This document shows positions 36,703 to 44,938 of a DNA stretch of 64,000 nt, piece by piece; the first letter of the stretch is position 1, and each line of letters begins with the position of its first letter. Both the position numbers and the translations under genes were made by a program. The DNA comes from Nostoc sp. CMAA1605 (GTDB taxonomy: Bacteria; Cyanobacteriota; Cyanobacteriia; Cyanobacteriales; Nostocaceae). The DNA is taken from positions 62,001 through 126,000 of the forward strand of contig NZ_PJIZ01000002.1 of the NCBI RefSeq assembly GCF_021596505.1. Direction: 5' to 3'. Under the pieces are notes generated by a model. That model had not been told where the DNA came from. It was given only the letters and a program-made list of their open reading frames with translations, and searched no databases.

Positions 36703-38211
36703 GTGAGTGCCGAGGTTCACAAAATGAAATTGCGGGAATTACTAGCGACAGTTGACGGTGTGGAAAAACTACCTCCTGCTTTTGTGGATGCTGAAGTCCA
36801 AGGATTAAAGACAAACTCCCATGCTTGCGGTGCAGGGGATTTGTTTATTGGGATGCCTGGAACAAGAGTAGATGGTGGGGAGTTTTGGCCAAGTGCGATC
36901 GCATCTGGTGCAGTAGCGGCGATCGTTTCTTCCCAAGCTGCACAAAAAAATCCTCCGACAGATGAGGCTGTTGTCATTAGTGCTAACGACATGACCAAAG
37001 CTTGCGCCCAAATTGCGGCGGCGTTTTACGGATACCCAGGACAGAAACTCAAGCTAGTGGGTGTGACGGGTACTAATGGTAAAACTACTACCACCCACCT
37101 AATTGAATTTTTGTTAAACAAAGCCCAATTACCGACAGCTTTGATGGGGACTCTCTACACCCGTTGGGCTGGTTTTGAGCAAACTGCCGCCCACACCACA
37201 CCCTTTGCGGTGGAACTACAACAACAACTAGCCCAAGCTGTCAAAGCTGGCTGTGAATTTGGGGTGATGGAAGTCAGTTCCCACGCTTTAGCCCAAGGGC
37301 GTGTTTTGGGTTGTCCCTTTGAGGTGGGGGTGTTTAGTAACCTCACCCAAGACCATTTAGACTATCACCACGATATGGAAGATTATTTCGGGGCGAAAGC
37401 TTTGTTATTCAGCCCCGAATATCTCAAAGGACGAGCAATCATTAATGCTGATGACCCCTACGGTAAACGTTTAATTACCGCTTTAAACCCTGAGAAGGTA
37501 TGGAGTTACAGCGTTAATGATGCTAGTGCTGATTTGTGGATGAGTGATTTAAACTATGAACCCAATGGGGTAAGTGGCACTTTACACACACCAGTAGGCG
37601 AAGTCAGTTTTCAATCTCCTTTAGTCGGTCAATATAATTTAGAAAATCTTTTAGCAGCTTTAGGTGCGGTTTTACATTTGGGCTTAGATTTGCAACTAGT
37701 CGCCGCCGCCATTCCCGAATTCCCTGGTGTTCCTGGACGGATGGAAAGGGTGCAGATTAGTCCTCACCAAGAAATTAGCGTTATCGTCGATTATGCCCAC
37801 ACCCCAGACAGCTTAGAAAACTTACTCAAAGCCGCCAGACCATTTATTCCAGGGAAAATGATTTGTGTCTTTGGCTGTGGAGGCGATCGCGATCGCACCA
37901 AACGCCCCAAAATGGGTAAAATCGCCGCCGAGTTAGCAGATGTGGCGGTAGTCACCTCTGATAATCCCCGCACCGAAGACCCCGAAAAGATTTTAGAAGA
38001 TATTTTGGCAGGCATACCCGACACTGTACAGCCGATAGTAATTTGCGATCGGGCTACCGCCATCCGTACCGCCATCCTCCAAGCCCAACCAGGAGACGGC
38101 GTATTACTCGCAGGCAAAGGTCACGAAGATTACCAAATCCTCGGTACAGAAAAAATCCACTTTGACGACCGAGAACACGCCCGTGAAGCTTTGCTAGCTA
38201 GAGGTCAGTAA
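36703..38211 (+). CDS. murE: UDP-MurNAc-tripeptide synthetase MurE
   Basis: A 502-residue Mur ligase of the cytosolic peptidoglycan pathway, adding the third amino acid to UDP-MurNAc-L-Ala-D-Glu with ATP. The P-loop GVTGTNGKTTTTHLIEFLL is near residue 115-133, the carbamylated Lys/substrate region EVSSHALAQGR and SNLTQDHLDYH follow, and DNPRTEDP near 425 is the meso-diaminopimelate-selecting motif. The annotated GTG (36703) adds seven residues before an ATG at 36724; either could be used. Tandem repeats begin four bases after the stop. Confidence 0.95.
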   Translation: MSAEVHKMKLRELLATVDGVEKLPPAFVDAEVQGLKTNSHACGAGDLFIGMPGTRVDGGEFWPSAIASGAVAAIVSSQAAQKNPPTDEAVVISANDMTKACAQIAAAFYGYPGQKLKLVGVTGTNGKTTTTHLIEFLLNKAQLPTALMGTLYTRWAGFEQTAAHTTPFAVELQQQLAQAVKAGCEFGVMEVSSHALAQGRVLGCPFEVGVFSNLTQDHLDYHHDMEDYFGAKALLFSPEYLKGRAIINADDPYGKRLITALNPEKVWSYSVNDASADLWMSDLNYEPNGVSGTLHTPVGEVSFQSPLVGQYNLENLLAALGAVLHLGLDLQLVAAAIPEFPGVPGRMERVQISPHQEISVIVDYAHTPDSLENLLKAARPFIPGKMICVFGCGGDRDRTKRPKMGKIAAELADVAVVTSDNPRTEDPEKILEDILAGIPDTVQPIVICDRATAIRTAILQAQPGDGVLLAGKGHEDYQILGTEKIHFDDREHAREALLARGQ

Positions 38212-38214
38212 AGT

Positions 38215-38360
38215 TGGGGCATAGGGCATAGGGCATGGGGCATAGGGCATGGGGCATAGGGCATGGGGCATAGGGCATGGGGCATGGCAATAAAAATCTA
38301 CCTTGTCTACCTTGTCACCCAGTCCCCAATCCCCAATCCCCAATCCCCAATCCCCAATTA
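38215..38360. repeat. Short tandem repeats after murE
   Basis: GGGGCAT/AGGGCAT heptads (about nine, 38215-38286) are followed, after a TACCTTGTC pair, by CCCCAAT heptads (about five, 38318-38357). The rest of the spacer to 38466 is AT-rich and presumably carries the promoter of the next gene. Confidence 0.75.
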
Positions 38361-38466
38361 ATACTTTTTAAGTATTTTAGGTGTCAAAAAGTATATAAAT
38401 AAGTGAAAATCAATGAGATGATGAATTCCTCTATCCCTTTGACTTTTTATTTGTCGTGTTTAGCCC

Positions 38467-39906
38467 ATGAATGACTCTCTGCACAAGGATTTTTCAGTTT
38501 ATCAGCTGGCTTTAGGAGTGGAATCCCCTTCCCAGGCATTTGCTCTTAATCCTGCGACGTTGCTATCACTGGTGAGAGCAACAATTGATTTACTGATTGA
38601 AGGGCAGATTAATGCAACGATATGGTTTAAACTTCCCCCTGGGAAAATTTGGTATGCCGAATTGATCAGGTATCAGTCATCAGTGAAAACGGCTAATGCT
38701 ATTTACGATTGTCAAATTAAGGAGAAGAAAACCGCATCAGAGGATGAAGCAGATTTAACTTCTTCATCTTCTTTGTTTTGTCGCCCAATAAATTTGTCAG
38801 CAATACCAAATAGTCATATTAGTTGCGAATATTTTATTATAGTTATAGCTCAAAATTTTGCTAGTTTAATTGCAGCATATCAGCCGACAAAAAGAGATAC
38901 AAGTAACATTATTAGTCACGCAAATACAACTAAAAGTCAACCTTTATCAACTATAGTTAGTGTTGATACTCAAGTTATTCAAAAAGTGCTGGATGGATTA
39001 AAACAAGAGATTTTATCAGAAGCAGAGACAATTCCACACACAGATTTTGTTGTGCCATCTGTATTAGAACCAACATTAGTTAGTAAACTGTTAGCCAAGC
39101 AAATTCAGCGACAAGATGAAATTAACCGGCAAATTAGAACGGAACGGATTGCTAAATTAAAGGAGAAAAATCAGACCTTACATAAAAAAGAGCGACTAAA
39201 AGATGAATATTTAAGTAATGTTTGTCAAGAGTTGCGGACACCATTAACTCAAATCAAAACAGCCTTGTCGTTGTTGAATTCACCAAATATTAAACCCAAC
39301 CAACGACAACGTTATTTACAGATGCTCAATAACCAGTGCGATCGCCAGAGTATTTTAATCACCAGTCTACTGGATCTTGTCGAACTAGAACATACATTAG
39401 AAAATACCACTTTAGAATTAGTCAAACTTGCAGATATTGTTCCTGGAGTAGTTAGCACCTATCAACCCGTAGCCCAAGAAAAAGGTATCATGCTCGCCTA
39501 CACCGTACCCACCGATTTACCCTCTGTTTGGTGTGTCAGTGGTGGACTCAAGCAAATAGTCATTCATTTACTCAACAACAGCATTAATTTTACTAATAAT
39601 GGTGGTCAAGTTTGGGTGAAAGCCAGAGTTCAAGGTGAATATGTGCAGTTAGAAGTGCGTGATACAGGTGTGGGAATTGCTGAAAGTGAAATTCCCAAAA
39701 TCTTTGACTGCTTTTATCGTGTACGTTCAGGAGTCAGCGACGAAATCAACGGTGCAGGTTTAGGACTAACAATTGTGCAGCGATTGTTATGGAATTGTGG
39801 GGGTTCAATTAGTGTGAAAAGCAAAGTTGATGAGGGTTCTGTTTTTACAGTCCAGTTGTTACCAGAAAATAGTAAAATGATGAGTTCAGGTAAGCTCAAT
39901 ATTTAA
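38467..39906 (+). CDS. Histidine kinase-like protein lacking the phosphoacceptor His
   Basis: A 479-residue protein. An N-terminal domain (about 10-170) of unknown type leads through a coiled coil (about 215-245) to a HisKA-like helical pair in which the H box reads NVCQELRTPL: residue 254 is Gln (CAA 39226-39228) where the phosphorylated His should be. The HATPase keeps its N box (LLNNSINFTNNG), DTGVGIAESE and GAGLGLTIVQ, so ATP binding looks intact. It has no membrane helix. It may be a pseudokinase regulator or heterodimer partner of another kinase. The ArsC/Spx-like gene begins seven bases after it. Confidence 0.85.
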   Translation: MNDSLHKDFSVYQLALGVESPSQAFALNPATLLSLVRATIDLLIEGQINATIWFKLPPGKIWYAELIRYQSSVKTANAIYDCQIKEKKTASEDEADLTSSSSLFCRPINLSAIPNSHISCEYFIIVIAQNFASLIAAYQPTKRDTSNIISHANTTKSQPLSTIVSVDTQVIQKVLDGLKQEILSEAETIPHTDFVVPSVLEPTLVSKLLAKQIQRQDEINRQIRTERIAKLKEKNQTLHKKERLKDEYLSNVCQELRTPLTQIKTALSLLNSPNIKPNQRQRYLQMLNNQCDRQSILITSLLDLVELEHTLENTTLELVKLADIVPGVVSTYQPVAQEKGIMLAYTVPTDLPSVWCVSGGLKQIVIHLLNNSINFTNNGGQVWVKARVQGEYVQLEVRDTGVGIAESEIPKIFDCFYRVRSGVSDEINGAGLGLTIVQRLLWNCGGSISVKSKVDEGSVFTVQLLPENSKMMSSGKLNI

Positions 39907-39913
39907 AATTATT

Positions 39914-40273
39914 ATGTCACTGCAAGTTTACGGAATTCCTAACTGTGGTACTTGTAAAAAAGCTCTCACTTGGCTACAAAACCACAATATTACCTACGAG
40001 TTTATTAATACCAAAGAACATCCACCAACTGCTGATCAGATTACAAATTGGGTAAAGTCTCTAGGTGCAGCACCCATGCGTAATACCTCTGGTCAATCTT
40101 ACCGCGCTTTAGGTGAAGAAAAGAAAATCTGGACTGACGAACAATGGATTACAGCATTTACTCAAGATGCAATGTTACTCAAGCGTCCGCTTTTTGTCAA
40201 AGATAGTAAAGCTGTGCTGGTAGGTTTCAAAGATGAGTTAGTAGCCAAGGAAAAATTATTATCTAATACATAA
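39914..40273 (+). CDS. ArsC/Spx-like thioredoxin-fold protein
   Basis: A 119-residue protein with the motif CGTC at residues 11-14 (VYGIPNCGTCKKALTWLQNH), YEFINTKEHPP, and LLKRPLFVKDSKAVLVGF, which is the pattern of the ArsC/Spx/YffB group. Arsenate reductase activity cannot be assumed; many members act only as thiol-linked regulators. Seven bases separate it from the kinase-like gene upstream, so the two probably form one operon. Confidence 0.8.
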   Translation: MSLQVYGIPNCGTCKKALTWLQNHNITYEFINTKEHPPTADQITNWVKSLGAAPMRNTSGQSYRALGEEKKIWTDEQWITAFTQDAMLLKRPLFVKDSKAVLVGFKDELVAKEKLLSNT

Positions 40274-40603
40274 TTTAGATATCCCGCTTTTGTCACTTTC
40301 CGGGAGGGCAATCGCTAGAAACCTTATGAGGGCATCAATACAAGCTATACTATTAGAAAAAAGTTGGTCTTGTATTTATTGTCAGAAAATAATCGCGCAA
40401 ACGCCTGTTATACAAAAGCTATAGAATTCAGAAATGGCAAAAGTTTTCGGAGAGTGACAAAAGCGGGATAGAAAGACTGGAAAAAAACAACTATATTGAG
40501 CAATGTAAAAATAATAGGATTCAGTTTGTAGTAAGCACTAAAGTGCTGAGAATTTTAAGGACTAAAGTCCTTACTACGAACTTAACTAATTACTGATGTT
40601 GGA
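40274..40603. other. Convergent spacer with a MITE fragment
   Basis: The 330-bp spacer contains the repeat fragment at 40518-40587 and an AT-rich first half in which GACAAAAGCGGGATA-like words recur (CGCTTTTGTCAC about 40287-40298 and GTGACAAAAGCG about 40455-40466, a perfect inverted repeat). No gene is seen. Confidence 0.45.
40518..40587. repeat. Fragment of the MITE-like element (copy C)
   Basis: GATTCAGTTTGTAGTAAG at the left, AAGGACTAAAGTCCTTACTAC in part inside, and CTTAAC near the right end match internal and terminal sequence of copies A and B, with internal deletions and a changed first palindrome (GCACTAAAGTGC). Confidence 0.5.
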
Positions 40604-41014
40604 TTAACAACAATTACGATGTAATTTAGCCCATTTACTAAGGGGTGGGATTTTGGCTAAGATGCCTCTCTTTAAACCTTCTGGACGTTCTGACCAAGGT
40701 AGTAAACCATTGGGGTTTGTGTGGTATAGAGTGGCACATTGTAGAATAGCAGATGCACTATCATCAACTGCTAAATTACCAAAAAGATAGATGAGTTTCG
40801 CTTCTGCTTGGAAGGCCACAACGCAAGCATGACTACAAGCACTCATACATTCAACGCCTTGAATGGAAAATTGATTGTGCAGTTCCCAAGTTTGTGCAAG
40901 TTGTTGCAGCTGTTGCAATAGCTGCTGTCCGCCACTTTCACCAACCCGCTTGCCATCTTGCCACACACTGGCGCAGGTTGTGCAGACGAATAAAGTATGT
41001 TGTTTGTTGTTCAT
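40604..41014 (-). CDS. DUF1636 ferredoxin-like metal-binding protein
   Basis: A 136-residue protein with the cysteine pattern of thioredoxin-like 2Fe-2S proteins: LFVCTTCASVW near the N-terminus and CMSACSHACVVAF near residues 56-67. It fits the DUF1636 family, which is often linked to cobalamin-related genes; its role is not established (redox partner or metal carrier in corrinoid metabolism is inference). Its leader of about 270 nt carries a cobalamin riboswitch at 41267-41425 and a stem at 41039-41071, so it is likely repressed by B12. No other cobalamin gene is adjacent. Confidence 0.75.
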   Translation of the reverse strand: MNNKQHTLFVCTTCASVWQDGKRVGESGGQQLLQQLQQLAQTWELHNQFSIQGVECMSACSHACVVAFQAEAKLIYLFGNLAVDDSASAILQCATLYHTNPNGLLPWSERPEGLKRGILAKIPPLSKWAKLHRNCC

Positions 41015-41038
41015 TAATTTTGAAACACGCTAGAGTCT

Positions 41039-41071
41039 CCAGGCTTGCGGGAATTACAGGCGCAAACCTGG
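41039..41071 (-). promoter_or_regulatory. Leader hairpin before the DUF1636 gene
   Basis: CCAGGCTTGCG (41039-41049) and CGCAAACCTGG (41061-41071) form an 11-bp stem around an 11-base loop. The single mismatch becomes a G-U pair in RNA made from the minus strand and a C-A clash in plus-strand RNA, which favours function in the DUF1636 mRNA. It ends 24 bp before the start codon. No T-run follows, so it may modulate translation. Confidence 0.5.
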
Positions 41072-41266
41072 CTGTAGATAATGTAAATATGCAAAGGCTA
41101 AGGTGAGGATACAAATGAGTTTTCAGGCTTGTATCTATAACCTTGTGTCAGTATTAATGTTTGTAGGAAAAAATCTATAATCTCATAGCTATTGCGATCG
41201 CCTGGCTTGGGTGTGCAACTATGAGTGATTTACACTTCTTAATGAAGAGAAAATGAGTGGAGTTAT

Positions 41267-41425
41267 TCATCTGTACCTCGCAGATGGGAGTTGGTGATTA
41301 TTTCGGCGGGCATTCTGACTTTGAAGCGTTCGCCTCATTACAGCTGCGGGACAGTGCCGGATTTACACCGGGCTTTCCCCGTTACCTCTGATGGCTGTTC
41401 CCCACCAGAACCGAGTTGCTTGTGG
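41267..41425 (-). promoter_or_regulatory. Cobalamin riboswitch
   Basis: Read on the minus strand, the region shows the conserved core GGGGAAAGCCCGGTGTAAAT, then CCGGCACTGTCCCGCAGCTG, and the B12 box AGTCAGAATGCCCGCC, in the order and spacing of cobalamin riboswitches, with a flanking TTCTGGTGG/AATAATCACC end. A small stem CATCTG/CAGATG closes it downstream. It lies about 270 nt upstream of the DUF1636 gene on the same strand and is the only regulator seen for it. A possible expression-platform stem CTCATAG/CTATGAG follows at 41183-41225. Confidence 0.9.
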
Positions 41426-41550
41426 CTAGATAATACCACAGCTATGAGCTAAATTGCAGTTAATACAGAAATTCTCTACTCCCGATTAAGTAAGTCAATA
41501 CAGTAAAAACCAACTATCTGAAGAAAGGTAAATAAGTCCGAAACTCTTTC

Positions 41551-41642
41551 TCCCCCCTCGACTGCGCTCAGGGCAAGCCTGCTCCCTGCTCCCTTCGACT
41601 GCGTTCAGGGCAAGCCTGCCCCCTGCCTTATGCCTTATGCCA
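41551..41642. repeat. Direct repeat TCGACTGCG...AAGCCTG
   Basis: TCGACTGCGCTCAGGGCAAG with CCTGCTCCCTG (from 41558) recurs as TCGACTGCGTTCAGGGCAAG with CCTGCCCCCTG (from 41595), a tandem pair with a 37-bp period, followed by CTTATGC units. It lies between the riboswitch and the end of mazG. No gene. Confidence 0.6.
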
Positions 41643-41663
41643 ACAATAATTATTTACGCCGAC

Positions 41664-42497
41664 CTACTGACTCTCTTTGGCTATTTGGGCTTTAGCTTGT
41701 TGCCATAAAGCTTCTAACTCATCCAAACTGTAATCAGATAAGGGACGGCTAACTACTGCTTCCATTTTTTGCAAACGTTGGACAAATCTTTGATTTGTGC
41801 CTTGTAAGGCTGCACTGGGATCGAGATTATACCAACGGGCTAACTGAATGACTGCAAAGAGTAAATCACCTAATTCGGCTTGTTGGCGTTCTGGTGTTTC
41901 TGTGGCTAAGGCTTGTTGAAACTCCTGTAACTCTTCATGGAACTTTGCCCACACTCCATCAATATTTTCCCACTCAAAACCAACGTCCGCCGCTTTTTGG
42001 GAAATCTTCATGGCGGCGTTGAGTGGAGGAAGAGTCCGGTTGTAACGACTGAGTTTGGTACTCAGCTTTTGGCTGTCTGGTGAGGCTTCTCCTTTCTCCT
42101 CTGCCTTGATTTGTTCCCAATTTTGTCGCACTTCCTCTGCATTCTGCACCGACACATCACCGAATACATGAGGATGACGACGAATCAACTTTTGGGCAAT
42201 ACTTTGAGCAACATCTTGTAGGGAAAATTGGCTAGATTCGCTAGCAATTTGCGCCTGTAAGACTACCTGTAAGAGTAAATCCCCTAATTCTTCGGTGATT
42301 TCTGCTTTTGTACCATTTTTAATAGCATCTACAACCTCGTAGGCTTCTTCAATTACGTAGGGTGTGAGAGTTTCAGGAGTTTGCGCCAAATCCCAAGGAC
42401 AACCCCCATCAGGCGATCGCAATTTCGCTACCACATCAATTAACTCTTGCAACGCCGCCAAAGTTTCTACATTATTTTGTTCTTTGTCCTTTGTCAT
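41664..42497 (-). CDS. mazG: Nucleoside triphosphate pyrophosphohydrolase MazG
   Basis: A cytosolic protein of 277 residues with two MazG domains. The first begins LQELIDVVAKLRSPDGGCPWDLAQTPETLTPYVIEEAYEV and has EITEELGDLLLQVVLQAQIA with the metal-binding Glu/Asp; the second has LQEFQQAL and QQAELGDLLFAVIQLARWYNLD. MazG hydrolyses NTPs to NMP and pyrophosphate, clearing aberrant nucleotides. Length fits the two-domain E. coli type. Its start overlaps the end of the upstream DUF2227 gene by 26 bp, so the two are translationally linked. Confidence 0.93.
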   Translation of the reverse strand: MTKDKEQNNVETLAALQELIDVVAKLRSPDGGCPWDLAQTPETLTPYVIEEAYEVVDAIKNGTKAEITEELGDLLLQVVLQAQIASESSQFSLQDVAQSIAQKLIRRHPHVFGDVSVQNAEEVRQNWEQIKAEEKGEASPDSQKLSTKLSRYNRTLPPLNAAMKISQKAADVGFEWENIDGVWAKFHEELQEFQQALATETPERQQAELGDLLFAVIQLARWYNLDPSAALQGTNQRFVQRLQKMEAVVSRPLSDYSLDELEALWQQAKAQIAKESQ

Positions 42498-43083
42498 TGA
42501 CCTTTACTCCCTTGCTGACTCTGCGACGCGTAACTTTACGTTTCTTAATTTTGCCACTAGGAAGTATTCCCTGGAGTCCTTGCTTGCGAAACCGTTTGTA
42601 AGCTGAACCGCCCCAATCGCTGAGAGAATGGCTCATTGCACCCAATTCTAAGCCCAAAAATAAAGCCAGACACTCTGTCGCGTAACTAGATAGCGATCGC
42701 CCCACAGTCCCTTCTATATCTTGCCAAGAAACTGTGATATTCCATAATTTCTCAGCTATAGCCACCATCACCATTGCCAAGATTGCCATGATGCTGCTGA
42801 GATAAACTACCCTGAGAGTAGTGCCGATAATTGGCCCGTGGGATAAAAAAGAACGGTGGCGGAGACTCTTTTGGTAAGGTAGCCAAATCCAACGCAGAAA
42901 ACCCCAGCGTTGGTATTGACGAGAGTAAATATCTAAGTCGGGGCCGAACATCAAACCGCCAAACATAAACCCACCAGCCACCAACAAAGTGACATTGCCA
43001 CTACGAGTCTGCCAGAAAGTCACACCCGCCACCACTGGCAACGCCCATAAAGTAATGCGATCGTGCGTTCCACCAGAAGGCAT
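42472..43083 (-). CDS. DUF2227 family putative metal-binding membrane protein
   Basis: A 203-residue protein. The N-terminus MPSGGTHDRITLWALPVVAG and LRHRSFLSHGPIIGTTLRVVY match the DUF2227 family, in which His and Asp residues (H7, D8, the GPDLDIYS segment, HRSFLSHG) are proposed to bind metal, as in membrane-embedded hydrolases of the YdjM type. Three to four hydrophobic segments are visible. The basic C-terminus (KIKKRKVTRRR) overlaps the mazG start by 26 bp. Function unknown. Confidence 0.75.
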   Translation of the reverse strand: MPSGGTHDRITLWALPVVAGVTFWQTRSGNVTLLVAGGFMFGGLMFGPDLDIYSRQYQRWGFLRWIWLPYQKSLRHRSFLSHGPIIGTTLRVVYLSSIMAILAMVMVAIAEKLWNITVSWQDIEGTVGRSLSSYATECLALFLGLELGAMSHSLSDWGGSAYKRFRKQGLQGILPSGKIKKRKVTRRRVSKGVKVNDKGQRTK

Positions 43084-43190
43084 TTACAGGTTCTCAAAAA
43101 ATATTTTAAAAAATTTCTTCAAAATACTAGCGCAATCAAAAATATTTTGCTATATTATTTAATTGTGAGCGCAAAACGAAAAGCGCGAAC

Positions 43191-43263
<73 letters not shown>

Positions 43264-43270
43264 TACACCC

Positions 43271-43297
43271 AAAGCCGCTTTAGTAGCGGCTTTTTTA
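43271..43297 (+). terminator. Terminator of tRNA-Val
   Basis: AAAGCCGCT (43271-43279) pairs with AGCGGCTTT around a short TTAGT loop, and a run of T's follows at 43291-43296. A typical intrinsic terminator directly after the tRNA. Confidence 0.85.
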
Positions 43298-43467
43298 ATT
43301 TTAGGCTAATTTTGGCAGCGAAATTCACAATAACATGAGAGCGATCGCTTGTTGATTGAGGATTGGGAGATATAGTGATCGCCGAAATAGCAAATGCGAT
43401 CGCTCAACCACAAATCAGGTTTAATGTAAAATAGTAGGGACAGTTCAATTAGCGTGTCTAAATTTTC

Positions 43468-43746
43468 ATGCAGTTTGAGTGGGATGAGGCGAAAAATTTA
43501 GAGAATATTCGCAAACATGAAATTGATTTCGCCGATGTTCCTGAGATGTTTGAAAGTCCAATGCTGATTGAGTTAGATGATCGTCTTGATTATGGTGAAG
43601 ACCGTTGGTTTGGTATAGGTTTCCTTGGTAACGGTGTAGCGGTTGTAGTTTGGACAGAACGCAAAAATAATGTGATTCGGATCATTTCAGCACGAAGGGC
43701 AAATCGGTATGAGCGACAAAAACTTGAGCAATACCTCTCGTACTAA
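43468..43746 (+). CDS. brnT: BrnT family toxin (RNase)
   Basis: A 92-residue type II toxin. It opens FEWDEAKNLENIRKHEIDFADV, the conserved BrnT start with its catalytic-site His, followed by DRWFGIGFLGNGVAVVVWTER and the Arg-rich IRIISARRANRYERQ that carries the RelE-like active-site Arg. BrnT cleaves RNA and is held inactive by BrnA. The antitoxin gene overlaps its end by 38 bp. A HIP1-rich spacer separates the pair from tRNA-Val. Confidence 0.88.
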   Translation: MQFEWDEAKNLENIRKHEIDFADVPEMFESPMLIELDDRLDYGEDRWFGIGFLGNGVAVVVWTERKNNVIRIISARRANRYERQKLEQYLSY

Positions 43747-43987
43747 CTGGACAGCACTAGAGTCAATGAACGATGAAGAAATTGACTACTCTGACATTCC
43801 ACCATTGACAGAAGAATTTTTTGAGCAGGCTACCCTCAGAATTCCCGCACCTCAAGCACTGCAATTGGTACAGATTGAACCAGATATACTAAAGTGGTTT
43901 CAAGCTCAAAGCGGAGAATATAAAGCCTTAATCAACTCTGTTTTACGTCGTTACATTGAAAACTGCGACGAACAGACAGCAGTGTAA
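43709..43987 (+). CDS. brnA: BrnA family antitoxin
   Basis: A 92-residue antitoxin. The acidic first half (MNDEEIDYSDIPPLTEEFFEQA) is the part that wraps BrnT, and the second half, LKWFQAQSGEYKALINSVLRRYIE, is a ribbon-helix-helix DNA-binding domain. BrnA represses its own operon. The start lies inside brnT in another frame (38-bp overlap), the usual layout, so the two are co-transcribed. Confidence 0.85.
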   Translation: MSDKNLSNTSRTNWTALESMNDEEIDYSDIPPLTEEFFEQATLRIPAPQALQLVQIEPDILKWFQAQSGEYKALINSVLRRYIENCDEQTAV

Positions 43988-44470
43988 TCATCCAAAATTC
44001 AATGATCGATTTGGCGATCGCTAAAATAACAAATGTGTAAGTGTAGCCAGCCGTAGGTATTGCTTTGTTACAGTTGCGATTTTTAATTGCGATAGCTCTA
44101 TCTAAAATGTAATTGGCTACATTAATAATGTATCGTCTTGCATTAACAATATATTATCTCACATTCACAATGTATTGCTTTACATTCACGATGTATTGTC
44201 TTGCATTGACAATGTATTGCCTTACAAAAATCTCGTTAACTTAACATAGATATTGGTGTTGGGTTTCCTTGCATCAACTCAATTTACGTCTGCATCAGAT
44301 TTTTAGTGCAATGGTATAAGAGGTACTCGGAGAGTGACTGTTTTGCGTCTTGGGAAAGGTGCGGCAAAAATTAAGTTGCTCATTGCGTTAATTCCGTGTA
44401 TTTTCTCAAGCGATTTTAGGTTTAAATTGACACGCTAAATATATAGTCCACTACGGATATATTAACAGCC
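43988..44470. other. Spacer holding a 21-bp palindromic array
   Basis: The 483-bp spacer between brnA and the 122-residue gene is gene-free. Its notable content is the five-unit repeat array at 44119-44223 (listed separately). The 240 bp between array and next gene are AT-rich with no clear promoter. Confidence 0.6.
44119..44223. repeat. Five tandem 21-bp units of alternating palindromic half-sites
   Basis: Five degenerate units of exactly 21 bp, of the form RCATTnACAATGTATTGyCTT. Each contains an inverted repeat ACATT-3-AATGT (perfect in units 1 and 3, one or two changes in the others), and at junctions AATGTA-6-TACATT forms a second inverted repeat (perfect at 3/4 and at the left edge, AATGTAATTGGCTACATT). 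The half-site thus alternates in orientation along the array. A 21-bp period equals two DNA turns, so all sites face one side. This resembles a cooperative binding array. Confidence 0.75.
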
Positions 44471-44839
44471 ATGCAAAACACAAACCGCCGTCTTACGCCT
44501 TCTAACATTGATCAAGATATTAATTCATTTCACGGTTTGCAAACTATTACTGATTATCAAACCAGTCGAGATGATGCTTCCACAAGCAAATTAGCGGCAG
44601 CTTACGAAGCAATGTTAAATGCTCAAAAAGCCGAGGTGGAGAAACAAACTTTATACCGTGCTGCGTCTGATGCGGCTCGATTAGCGGAGTGGGAATTTCA
44701 CAATGCGGTGTTAGCGATGAAGGAAGTTGTACGGGGACAGTATGGCTCAGATAGTAATCAGGCTCAAGCTGTAGGATTCAAGAAGAAATCAGAGCGTAAG
44801 CGTCCTAGTCGTAAAAAGTTAGTTGAGGCTGTGAGTTAG
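44471..44839 (+). CDS. Uncharacterised protein
   Basis: A 122-residue hydrophilic protein. Residues 35-85 are Ala/Glu-rich and helical (SKLAAAYEAMLNAQKAEVEKQTLYRAASDAARLAEWEFHN read in pieces), probably coiled coil, and the C-terminus is strongly basic (KKKSERKRPSRKKLVE), suggesting nucleic-acid binding. I recognise no family. It is the first gene downstream of the 21-bp palindromic array. Confidence 0.55.
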   Translation: MQNTNRRLTPSNIDQDINSFHGLQTITDYQTSRDDASTSKLAAAYEAMLNAQKAEVEKQTLYRAASDAARLAEWEFHNAVLAMKEVVRGQYGSDSNQAQAVGFKKKSERKRPSRKKLVEAVS

Positions 44840-44886
44840 TCGTTAGACATCTGGTAGAAATTAATTCTGCGTTACCCGAAACCTTT

Positions 44887-44915
44887 GTAGAGACGTAGCA
44901 TTGCTACGTCTCTAC
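44887..44915. terminator. Bidirectional hairpin
   Basis: GTAGAGACGTAGC (44887-44899) is perfectly complementary to GCTACGTCTCTAC (44903-44915) with a 3-base loop, between the convergent 122-residue gene and the PIN partner gene. The related GAGACGCGA hairpin at 52488-52511 shows this is a recurring repeat type; it may serve as a terminator. Confidence 0.6.
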
Positions 44916-44938
44916 ATTGATTTTCACTCCTATGTCTG

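Noticed and set aside
44119..44223. Considered as a CRISPR array
   Set aside because: Units are contiguous with a 21-bp period and no unique spacers, and no cas gene is nearby.
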